The notes under the pieces: generated by a model | Database searches by the model: none | Seen by the model: only the letters and a program-made list of their open reading frames with translations | What the model was told of the DNA's origin: nothing | From: Thiotrichaceae bacterium | Lineage (GTDB): Bacteria > Pseudomonadota > Gammaproteobacteria > SZUA-229 | Length of the DNA stretch: 9,253 nucleotides | Reading direction: 5' to 3' | NCBI GenBank assembly: GCA_002746365.1 | Contig: NVWZ01000029.1 | Coordinates: 7,775 to 17,027 of the forward strand | Position numbers and translations under genes: made by a program | In this document: piece after piece, positions 1-6,851 of the stretch | Position numbering within the stretch: the stretch's first letter is position 1 | How the letters are laid out: every line of letters begins with the position of its first letter

Positions 1-167
1 AATTTGATGAACGCGAAATATTACAGGATGGGGGCAAGATTGGCGGAAGAATTGCCAGAGATCATGCCGAGACCGAGTTTGAAAAATATCGCATAGTGCA
101 GGACAGATTATTTGAATCAGACTTTGACAAACTGCTAGTCGTGCAAAATAAAGATAAAAATAAATGA
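1..167 (+). CDS. RhuM-like protein, C-terminal fragment (5' end outside window)
   Basis: This frame is open from position 3 to a TGA at 165-167 and gives 54 residues of a protein that begins upstream of the window. The tail contains FDEREIL, GGKIGGRIA and FEKYRIVQDRLFESDFDK. From memory this resembles the C-terminus of Virulence_RhuM family proteins, which often end in an E(F/Y)-K-(F/Y)-x-x-x-Q-x-x-x-x-SDFDK pattern. RhuM proteins have no settled biochemical role; they occur in genomic islands and near type I restriction-modification genes. The stop codon overlaps the cas4 start as ATGA (164-167), so the gene is translationally coupled to cas4 and probably in the same operon. In a standard I-C order cas7 would precede cas4, and this tail does not resemble Cas7. 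The family call rests only on the tail and could be wrong. Confidence 0.55.
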   Translation, partial: FDEREILQDGGKIGGRIARDHAETEFEKYRIVQDRLFESDFDKLLVVQNKDKNK

Positions 168-814
168 GTGATGATACACATACTATTATGCTCTCCGCCC
201 TGCAACACTACGCCTATTGCCCACGTCAATTTGCTTTAATTCATATCGAACAGGCCTGGGCAGAAAACTATTTCACCGCACATGGCAACTTATTACATGA
301 ACGTGTTGATAGTTGCGAACCAGAGCAGCGCGGCAATGTGCGTTTTGAGCGTAGTGTCGCAGTAAAATCTAGCCAGTTAGGCATTACCGGCAAGCTCGAC
401 CTGCTGGAAATTGAAGGCAAGCCAGCAACAAAATACTTCCCTGTTGAATATAAACGCGGCAAACCCAAAATAGAAGACTGGGATAAAATTCAGCTCTGTG
501 CGCAAGCTTTATGCCTGGAAGAAATGCGAGAAATAAGCATTGATGAGGGGGCTTTGTGGTACTGGAAGGTGAGAAAACGGGAGTCGGTATTATTTGATGA
601 AGCCTTGCGAAAAACAACCCTCGCGGCCATAGAGGGTGCCCATAAGTTATTGGCATCCGGCAAAACACCTGCACCCACCGATGACAAAAAACGCTGTCGT
701 GCCTGTTCATTGGCAGATTTGTGTGAGCCAGATACCTTTCGACGTGATCATTCAGGTACCTATATAAAGGAACTTTTTAAAGAAACAACAGGGAGTAATA
801 CAGATGAAAAATGA
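164..814 (+). CDS. cas4: CRISPR-associated exonuclease Cas4 (type I-C)
   Basis: This 216-residue protein is a RecB-like nuclease with an iron-sulfur cluster. In I-C systems Cas4 works with Cas1-Cas2 in the cytoplasm to trim prespacers and choose those with the correct PAM. Visible motifs are the first cluster cysteine in YCPRQ (C19), a histidine at H45, the RecB aspartate in GKLDL (D79), the ExK pair in VEYKRG (E95, K97), the QxxxY-like helix starting at Q110, and the three C-terminal cysteines C178, C181 and C187. The nuclease and cluster residues all appear intact and the length is normal for the family. The ATG overlaps the stop of the upstream gene and has no clear Shine-Dalgarno sequence, which fits translational coupling. 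Its 3' end overlaps the next gene by 11 bp. Confidence 0.95.
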   Translation: MSDDTHTIMLSALQHYAYCPRQFALIHIEQAWAENYFTAHGNLLHERVDSCEPEQRGNVRFERSVAVKSSQLGITGKLDLLEIEGKPATKYFPVEYKRGKPKIEDWDKIQLCAQALCLEEMREISIDEGALWYWKVRKRESVLFDEALRKTTLAAIEGAHKLLASGKTPAPTDDKKRCRACSLADLCEPDTFRRDHSGTYIKELFKETTGSNTDEK

Positions 815-1658
815 CATGACTTTATTTGAGAATTACCAGATACGCCGTGTTTATGATGAAGATGCTGAGATATGGTGGTTTTCTGTGGTTGATATAGTGC
901 AGGTATTGACCCAGCAAGCTGATTATCAAGCTGCCAGGAATTACTGGAAAGTGCTAAAAAACCGGCTTAGCAAGGAAGGAAGTGAACTGGTTACAAATTG
1001 TAACCGGTTGAAAATGACAGCCGCAGACGGCAAGCAGCGTGTCACAGATGTCGCAACAGCCGAAACTTTATTGCGTCTTGCGCAATCCATCCCCAGCCCC
1101 AAAGCTGAACCTATCAAGCTTTGGCTGGCCAAAGTGGGTTACGAGCGAATGCAGGAAATGGCTGATCCAGCGATGTCACTCAATCGCGCCAGAGCAACCT
1201 GGCAAAAACATGGACGTAGTGATAAATGGATACAACAACGTATGACAGGGCAGGAAACTCGCAACAAACTCACTGACTACTGGAATGATCACGATATAAA
1301 ACAAGGTGAAGAATTTGCCATACTCACCAATATCATCCACCAGGAATGGGCAGATGTTAACGTAAAAGATCATAAGAAGCTGAAAGGTCTCAAAAGTCAG
1401 AATCTGCGCGATCACATGAGTGAGGCAGAGTTGATTTTCACTGCACTTGCTGAGTTATCCACCCGGCAGATTGCTGAAACTGAAACTGCTACAGGGATGG
1501 ATGAAAATAAAACAGCGGCTAAAACGGGTGGCGGCATTGCCAAAAAAGCGCGTAAGGAACTGGAGGCGAAAACAGGCAATAAAATAGTTACAACTGATAA
1601 TTATTTGTCTTCGCCGCCTAAAAAAACTATCAGAAAAGATAAAGTCGGGAAAACATGA
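804..1658 (+). CDS. Bro-N / DinD-like protein inside the cas operon
   Basis: This 284-residue protein is not a known core Cas protein. Residues about 8-115 look like a Bro-N domain ([12 protein letters not shown]; a repressor-like block; [29 protein letters not shown]), the DNA-binding N-terminus of phage antirepressors and baculovirus BRO proteins. Residues about 150-265 resemble the C-terminal half of E. coli DinD: a [20 protein letters not shown] segment, then [12 protein letters not shown], then a [13 protein letters not shown] segment. The final residues are lysine-rich. E. coli DinD is DNA-damage induced and reported to inhibit RecA filaments; whether that applies here is unknown. The start at 804 is chosen because GGGAG at 791-795 lies 8 nt upstream; the next ATG, at 816, is too far from it. 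It overlaps cas4 by 11 bp and cas1 by 4 bp, so it is co-translated with the adaptation genes. The domain call is fairly secure and the function is open. Confidence 0.85.
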   Translation: MKNDMTLFENYQIRRVYDEDAEIWWFSVVDIVQVLTQQADYQAARNYWKVLKNRLSKEGSELVTNCNRLKMTAADGKQRVTDVATAETLLRLAQSIPSPKAEPIKLWLAKVGYERMQEMADPAMSLNRARATWQKHGRSDKWIQQRMTGQETRNKLTDYWNDHDIKQGEEFAILTNIIHQEWADVNVKDHKKLKGLKSQNLRDHMSEAELIFTALAELSTRQIAETETATGMDENKTAAKTGGGIAKKARKELEAKTGNKIVTTDNYLSSPPKKTIRKDKVGKT

Positions 1659-2671
1659 AAAAACTTCTCAACACACTCTACATTACCCGACAGGAAAGTT
1701 ACCTGCATAAAGAGCGGGAAACCATCGTTATTAAACAGGGCAAAGATAAACTTGGTCAGTTTCCCGCCATCAGTATTAGTAATATTCTCTGTTTTGGTCA
1801 GGTTTCTGTTTCCCCCTTTCTTATGGGTTTTTGTGGCGAACAGGGAATAGGTCTGGCTTTTTATACAGAATATGGAAAGTTTCTTGCTCGCGTTCAGGGT
1901 AAACAAACCGGTAATGTCTTATTACGCCGGGCACAGTATCGCTGGGCAGATGATGAAGAAAAATCTGTTGCCATAGCACGTTTATTTGTTGCTGCAAAAA
2001 TCGCCAATAGTCGCTCTGTATTAATGCGTGAAATTCGTAATCATGGTGACAACCCCGTTATAAATATTGCCGTAAAAAAACTGGCGACAAGTTTACGACG
2101 AGTAAAAAGTGCAAAACTTGTCAGCGAAGCAATGGGTATAGAGGGGGATGCAGCTAGTGTTTACTTTGGTGTTTTTAATGAATTACTCCGTGGCACAGGC
2201 TTTGTCTTTGGCGGGCGAGTGCGAAGGCCTCCGACTGATCCAGTTAACGCATTATTATCTTATGCGTATACCCTTATCACGCATGAATGCGCTTCAGCAC
2301 TGCAAGGAGTCGGGTTAGACCCTTATGTGGGGTTTCTCCACCAGGATCGTCCGGGTCGAGTCAGTCTTGCGCTGGACTTGTTAGAAGAGTTTCGTGCTCC
2401 CTGGGCAGACAGGTTTATTCTCACATTAATTAATCGTCGGCAAATACAAACAAGTGATTTTATTACAGAAGCCAGTGGTGCGGTACGTTTGACAGACGAT
2501 GCAAGAAAAACATTACTCACCGCCTGGCAAGAACGTAAACAGGTAGAGGTTATGCATCCCTATCTTCAAGAACAAATACCCATTGGTTTATTACCTCATA
2601 GTCAGGCTATGTTGTTAGCCAGACATATTCGCGGTGATACTGAATATTATCCTCCTTATCTGGTAAAGTAA
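1655..2671 (+). CDS. cas1: CRISPR-associated integrase Cas1 (type I-C)
   Basis: This 338-residue protein is the metal-dependent integrase that joins prespacers to the first repeat, as a complex with Cas2. The N-terminus ([10 protein letters not shown]) is typical of I-C Cas1. Residues 1 to about 90 form the beta-sheet domain and the rest the helical catalytic domain. The likely metal ligands are E163 in [11 protein letters not shown]229 in [10 protein letters not shown], and the acidic cluster D241/E244 in [10 protein letters not shown]. All are present and the length is normal, so the enzyme looks active. The ATG overlaps the upstream stop as ATGA (1655-1658), with a weak GGGA at 1647-1650. 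cas2 follows after 2 bp. Confidence 0.97.
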   Translation: MKKLLNTLYITRQESYLHKERETIVIKQGKDKLGQFPAISISNILCFGQVSVSPFLMGFCGEQGIGLAFYTEYGKFLARVQGKQTGNVLLRRAQYRWADDEEKSVAIARLFVAAKIANSRSVLMREIRNHGDNPVINIAVKKLATSLRRVKSAKLVSEAMGIEGDAASVYFGVFNELLRGTGFVFGGRVRRPPTDPVNALLSYAYTLITHECASALQGVGLDPYVGFLHQDRPGRVSLALDLLEEFRAPWADRFILTLINRRQIQTSDFITEASGAVRLTDDARKTLLTAWQERKQVEVMHPYLQEQIPIGLLPHSQAMLLARHIRGDTEYYPPYLVK

Positions 2672-2673
2672 AA

Positions 2674-2967
2674 ATGTTGGTTCTTATTACTTATGATGTT
2701 TGTGTAACCTCCGATGGTGGAAGTAAGCGACTACGTAACATTGCTAAAACCTGTCTGGATTATGGAATGCGTGTACAGAATTCTGTTTTTGAATGTGAAG
2801 TAACGCCGGCACAATTTGTTACACTTAAAAACGAATTAACGAATATTTTCGATTCAAAAGAAGATAGCCTAAGGTTCTATATGCTCGGTAAAAAAGGCCG
2901 ACAGAAAGTAGAACACCTGGGCGCAAAACCCACTGCTGATCCTGTTAATGATGCTCTAATTCTATAA
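2674..2967 (+). CDS. cas2: CRISPR-associated protein Cas2 (type I-C)
   Basis: This 97-residue protein is the Cas2 partner of Cas1. Cas2 dimers bridge two Cas1 dimers and help set spacer length. The ferredoxin-like fold begins with MLVLITYDV, including the conserved aspartate D8. It continues with the I-C hallmarks KRLRNIAKTCLDYGMRVQNS and FECEVTPAQF, then a strand containing LRFYMLG. The length is normal for I-C Cas2. The start lies 2 bp after the cas1 stop and has only a weak purine-rich ribosome-binding site, so reinitiation from cas1 is likely. It is the last gene of the operon, and its stop codon borders the CRISPR leader. Confidence 0.96.
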   Translation: MLVLITYDVCVTSDGGSKRLRNIAKTCLDYGMRVQNSVFECEVTPAQFVTLKNELTNIFDSKEDSLRFYMLGKKGRQKVEHLGAKPTADPVNDALIL

Positions 2968-3025
2968 TCGCTAACCCATCGTACCCAATGAAACACCTGC
3001 ACGTTAGCGATCAAGCTAACTTGAT
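2967..3025 (+). repeat. Inverted repeats just after cas2
   Basis: Two potential hairpins follow the cas2 stop. The first has 9-nt perfect arms, ATCGCTAAC (2967-2975) and GTTAGCGAT (3003-3011), with a 27-nt loop. The second has 6-nt arms, ATCAAG (3010-3015) and CTTGAT (3020-3025), with loop CTAA. An A-rich stretch follows rather than a T-run, so this is not a classical terminator for the cas operon; it may be a protein-binding or processing structure. The two structures overlap at 3010-3011 and could not form fully together. Confidence 0.5.
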
Positions 3026-3144
3026 GATAAAAAAGAAAAAATAATAAATATTATTGGCTTCCAGGGAATAGGTGTACGTGTTACTTCCCGGTTAGCGGAA
3101 TATTAATATTTGTTCTTTTAAAATCAGGGCTTTAATATAGAGGT
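2968..3144 (+). promoter_or_regulatory. CRISPR leader
   Basis: This 177-bp AT-rich, gene-free stretch lies between cas2 and the first repeat, on the side away from the degenerate terminal repeat, so it is the leader. It holds four copies of GTTAGC in alternating orientation (2970-2975 and 3015-3020 as GCTAAC; 3003-3008 and 3091-3096 as GTTAGC). Other elements are an A-rich run around 3026-3050, an inverted pair GGGAA (3064-3068) and TTCCC (3085-3089), and a 12-bp palindrome AATATTAATATT at 3099-3110. New spacers should enter at 3144/3145. The leader role is firm from position; protein binding at these elements is inferred. Confidence 0.9.
3110..3138 (+). promoter_or_regulatory. Candidate promoter for the CRISPR array
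   Basis: TTGTTC at 3110-3115 and TAATAT at 3133-3138 are separated by 17 bp and resemble sigma-70 -35 and -10 boxes. Transcription would begin close to the first repeat at 3145. This is a plausible pre-crRNA promoter, but AT-rich sequence gives such matches easily. Confidence 0.4.
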
Positions 3145-4155
3145 GTCGCGCCTTCACGGGCGCGTGGATTGAAACCCTGTGAAATCAACTGTTTCTATAT
3201 TTTGCAGCGCGTCGCGCCTTCACGGGCGCGTGGATTGAAACCTCCATGAGCGCAACGGTGCTTAATGTGCTGCTGTCGCGCCTTCACGGGCGCGTGGATT
3301 GAAACTCGGCGATATGCCGAACACCGGTAAGGGCAAGCTAAGTCGCGCCTTCACGGGCGCGTGGATTGAAACGGTGTCCAGGTATAAGGTGGTCATTTTA
3401 TAAGCCGTCGCGCCTTCACGGGCGCGTGGATTGAAACAGGCAGGTCGTCGACATCTACGTAGTCGTCGATGGTCGCGCCTTCACGGGCGCGTGGATTGAA
3501 ACCGGTCGTCCGAGCATCCACTGGTTTGCTCAATACACGTCGCGCCTTCACGGGCGCGTGGATTGAAACTGAGTTCAGACAGCTACGCAACGGAATCACA
3601 TCAGGTCGCGCCTTCACGGGCGCGTGGATTGAAACTGGTCAAAGACGCGGAGCAATCGAAGCGTATTCCGTCGCGCCTTCACGGGCGCGTGGATTGAAAC
3701 TGGCATAGTCATCAATTAAATCCGGCACTTGTACGTCGCGCCTTCACGGGCGCGTGGATTGAAACAGAGCTGGTATTCGCACCCACAACGGGCGGCGTGG
3801 TCGCGCCTTCACGGGCGCGTGGATTGAAACAATATATAGATTAAACCATGAGTCTACTAACAAGTCGCGCCTTCACGGGCGCGTGGATTGAAACGTTCTT
3901 TAGCGAGGTTGTTGCACCAATTTTTGCTTGTCGCGCCTTCACGGGCGCGTGGATTGAAACCGTCGGTAGCGGGGCTGTCTATAAAGCTGGGAGTGTCGCG
4001 CCTTCACGGGCGCGTGGATTGAAACTTCCAGTTGCCGTCCACGGTATGCGTTTTGGTGCGTCGCGCCTTCACGGGCGCGTGGATTGAAACGATAATCCCG
4101 ACATCCTCCGCTGGTCGGCGCGTCGTCGCGCCTTCACGGGCGCGTGGATTGAAAC

Positions 4156-4189
4156 GGGAACATGTCGATAGCCCGTCCCCATTTGTTGT
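4156..4189 (+). repeat. Spacer 16, identical to spacer 22
   Basis: This 34-bp spacer begins GGGAACATGTCG and ends CATTTGTTGT. It is identical, base for base, to spacer 22 at 4548-4581, six repeat units further from the leader. The spacers on either side of the two copies do not match each other. Confidence 0.97.
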
Positions 4190-4547
4190 GTCGCGCCTTC
4201 ACGGGCGCGTGGATTGAAACAGACAGCGACAGTATGAGGGGTTCGCCCTTGTGAGTCGCGCCTTCACGGGCGCGTGGATTGAAACTCGGAACGAGTTTAT
4301 ATAAGAGAAACTGCTTGTAGTCGCGCCTTCACGGGCGCGTGGATTGAAACATCGTGTACCGTGAGCACAATCTCGTAGCCCGCCGGTCGCGCCTTCACGG
4401 GCGCGTGGATTGAAACTTTAACAATTAGGAGATCAATATGGTTTACGCAAGTCGCGCCTTCACGGGCGCGTGGATTGAAACTTCTGTTAATGGGTTATTA
4501 AAAACGTAGTCGCTAGGTCGCGCCTTCACGGGCGCGTGGATTGAAAC

Positions 4548-4581
4548 GGGAACATGTCGATAGCCCGTCCCCATTTGTTGT
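4548..4581 (+). repeat. Spacer 22, identical to spacer 16
   Basis: This is the leader-distal, presumably older, copy of the duplicated 34-bp spacer; the other copy is at 4156-4189. Neighbouring spacers 21 and 23 are unrelated to 15 and 17, so it is not part of a larger duplicated block. Confidence 0.97.
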
Positions 4582-6604
4582 GTCGCGCCTTCACGGGCGC
4601 GTGGATTGAAACTCGACAAACCCCACATTTTGCTGAGGCGGCGTGAGTCGCGCCTTCACGGGCGCGTGGATTGAAACCCGCGAGCGGTATATTAGAATTA
4701 CCGGTAACGTCGGTCGCGCCTTCACGGGCGCGTGGATTGAAACTAAAATTATGAGCGTATTGAAAAAGCCATAAAGGTCGCGCCTTCACGGGCGCGTGGA
4801 TTGAAACCCGTTAATCTCAATGCGGAGGCGCTGGGTACTGAGGTCGCGCCTTCACGGGCGCGTGGATTGAAACAGGAATTTATCAACACGACTTACGGTC
4901 TGCATCGTCGCGCCTTCACGGGCGCGTGGATTGAAACAGTAATCATAATGCTATAGCGTTTACGTTTCTAAGTCGCGCCTTCACGGGCGCGTGGATTGAA
5001 ACGGCTTGTTGGCAATGAGCGTACAGGAGTGGCAGGGGTCGCGCCTTCACGGGCGCGTGGATTGAAACCATAATCTTGCGGCGGGTTATTATTTGCGACT
5101 TTAGGTCGCGCCTTCACGGGCGCGTGGATTGAAACATGTTATCGCGCGCCGCTAGTAAGCCCTCAGGCGTCGCGCCTTCACGGGCGCGTGGATTGAAACG
5201 TAAAAATTCAGGTATATCTAATGCTTCGTCAGGTCGCGCCTTCACGGGCGCGTGGATTGAAACTTCTAGGCAGCGTTTATCTGACGCATCTAAACAGGTC
5301 GCGCCTTCACGGGCGCGTGGATTGAAACTGCAATAGATTCCAAAGCGTTGCCCGTTAAATACCGTCGCGCCTTCACGGGCGCGTGGATTGAAACATAATA
5401 GTTTCTCCACACCGTCAAAGGTGGTGCATGTCGCGCCTTCACGGGCGCGTGGATTGAAACAGACCGTACGTCACGCGAGTGGTAACTGGTTGTTGTCGCG
5501 CCTTCACGGGCGCGTGGATTGAAACATCATTAGAGCTATAAGTTTGTCGTCGTCATCCGGGTCGCGCCTTCACGGGCGCGTGGATTGAAACCGCTTGCTG
5601 CCGACCCGGACATCGGTTCGATGGTGTCGCGCCTTCACGGGCGCGTGGATTGAAACAGAAAAAGCCTGTCCGATTTCTTTAAAACCGTTGTCGCGCCTTC
5701 ACGGGCGCGTGGATTGAAACCTCCAGCATCTTCAATAACATTCATGCAAGAATTGTCGCGCCTTCACGGGCGCGTGGATTGAAACTTATTCTGCCGCTGA
5801 TATTGCACAGGCTGATTTGGGTCGCGCCTTCACGGGCGCGTGGATTGAAACACGTTCATCAGGCTGCCGTTCCCAACCATCTTGATGTCGCGCCTTCACG
5901 GGCGCGTGGATTGAAACCGCAAGCAGGGCTTGTATCCATACAAATGAAACCGTCGCGCCTTCACGGGCGCGTGGATTGAAACGCACCAGGTGCGTGGACA
6001 AGCCCTGACTTCTTCGGGTCGCGCCTTCACGGGCGCGTGGATTGAAACATCGCTTTACTGTCATTAGCGAGACCCCAACGGAGTCGCGCCTTCACGGGCG
6101 CGTGGATTGAAACGCTTTTAGTCGAGTACCATTGCTCGGTATCTCTTGTCGCGCCTTCACGGGCGCGTGGATTGAAACAACTCAGCAACTAATAGTCTGT
6201 TATTTGATTCCGTCGCGCCTTCACGGGCGCGTGGATTGAAACTGGATCTGCAGGTTGGCGAAATAATCCACAATGGTGTCGCGCCTTCACGGGCGCGTGG
6301 ATTGAAACTTATTCCCCAAGGATATACAGGTAGACGTACAGCACGTCGCGCCTTCACGGGCGCGTGGATTGAAACTCAGATATGGGTTTTGCTGCGGCCA
6401 CGCATCCTGGTCGCGCCTTCACGGGCGCGTGGATTGAAACCACATTAATGCCGAACGGTGTGCATATTTTTTTAGTCGCGCCTTCACGGGCGCGTGGATT
6501 GAAACGCAATAAAAAGCTATTGAAGTGCGAAAAGAATAGGTCGCGCCTTCACGGGCGCGTGGATTGAAACCGATTTAAGAACTGCAAGCAACCCGTTAAC
6601 TAAC

Positions 6605-6635
6605 GTCGCGCCTTCACGGGCGCGTGGACTGTCAG
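6605..6635 (+). repeat. Degenerate terminal CRISPR repeat
   Basis: Bases 6605-6628 match the first 24 bases of the repeat exactly. The remaining seven, expected TTGAAAC, read CTGTCAG. The whole hairpin and the first four bases after it (TGGA) are kept, while the rest of the handle is lost. This marks the leader-distal end of the array. The final crRNA (spacer 53, 6571-6604) could still be cut at its 3' side because the hairpin is intact. Confidence 0.95.
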
Positions 6636-6658
6636 GTAAGAGTTTCTAGATTTATAAT
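6629..6658 (+). promoter_or_regulatory. Weak promoter-like pair at the end of the array
   Basis: CTGTCA at 6629-6634 and TATAAT at 6653-6658 are spaced by 18 bp. The -35-like part falls in the diverged end of the terminal repeat. If active it would read toward mrp. The perfect -10 match is the only strong element, and AT-rich sequence makes chance likely. Confidence 0.22.
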
Positions 6659-6800
6659 GCAAACTTCAAATATTTAGATTCAAATAAACAGAATTTTTAG
6701 ACTATTTGAATTACTTGAGTAATTTAGTAGGTTATTTCGTAATTCCTACCTACAAATGGCTACTCGTATCCATTAAAAGTAAGGTTAAATCAGGGGTTCA
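6636..6800. other. AT-rich intergenic region after the array
   Basis: No gene is visible here. It contains TTCAAATA twice (6665-6672 and 6679-6686), with the second copy inside a 9-nt inverted pair ATTCAAATA (6678-6686) and TATTTGAAT (6703-6711). A 16-bp palindrome AATTACTTGAGTAATT lies at 6709-6724. A weak hairpin follows with arms GTAGG (6727-6731) and CCTAC (6745-6749). No T-run terminator is seen for the CRISPR transcript. Confidence 0.6.
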
Positions 6801-6830
6801 TTGCTGTAGAATGCGTTTCCTATTTATAAT
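6801..6830 (+). promoter_or_regulatory. Candidate promoter of mrp
   Basis: A perfect -10 box TATAAT at 6825-6830 is preceded by TTGCTG at 6801-6806 with 18-bp spacing. This places transcription start shortly before the ribosome-binding site GGAG at 6840-6843, 8 nt ahead of the mrp ATG. The -35 match is modest, but position and -10 support it. Confidence 0.5.
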
Positions 6831-6851
6831 ATCAGTTGTGGAGTTTCCGCC

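Larger units (their letters stand above)
3145..6635 (+). CRISPR. Type I-C CRISPR array, 54 repeats / 53 spacers
   Basis: The repeat is 31 bp, beginning GTCGCGCC and ending TGGATTGAAAC, with first copy at 3145-3175 and last full copy at 6540-6570. By eye all 53 full copies are identical; the 54th (from 6605) diverges in its last 7 bases. Each repeat can form a hairpin with arms CGCGCC and GGCGCG around a 6-nt loop, followed by the 11-nt TGGATTGAAAC that fits the 5' handle left by the I-C Cas5 nuclease. Spacer lengths are 33 (8 spacers), 34 (26), 35 (15) and 36 bp (4). The I-C type follows from the repeat and the neighbouring cas4-cas1-cas2. Orientation is leader-proximal at 3145 and oldest spacers near 6604. 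Short frames across it that repeat peptides such as RAFTGAWIET are not genes. Confidence 0.99.

Noticed and set aside
1176..1906. Minus-strand open frames opposite the Bro-N/DinD-like gene and cas1
   Set aside because: They are shadows of well-supported + strand genes and match no family I recognise.
5983..5993. Palindrome GCACCAGGTGC at the start of spacer 44
   Set aside because: It has a 1-nt centre and cannot form a useful hairpin; ordinary for one of 53 spacers.
3393..6567. Many short open frames across the array with recurring peptides such as RAFTGAWIET or NPRAREGAT
   Set aside because: These are translations of the CRISPR repeat on both strands; they have no ribosome-binding sites and follow the repeat period.
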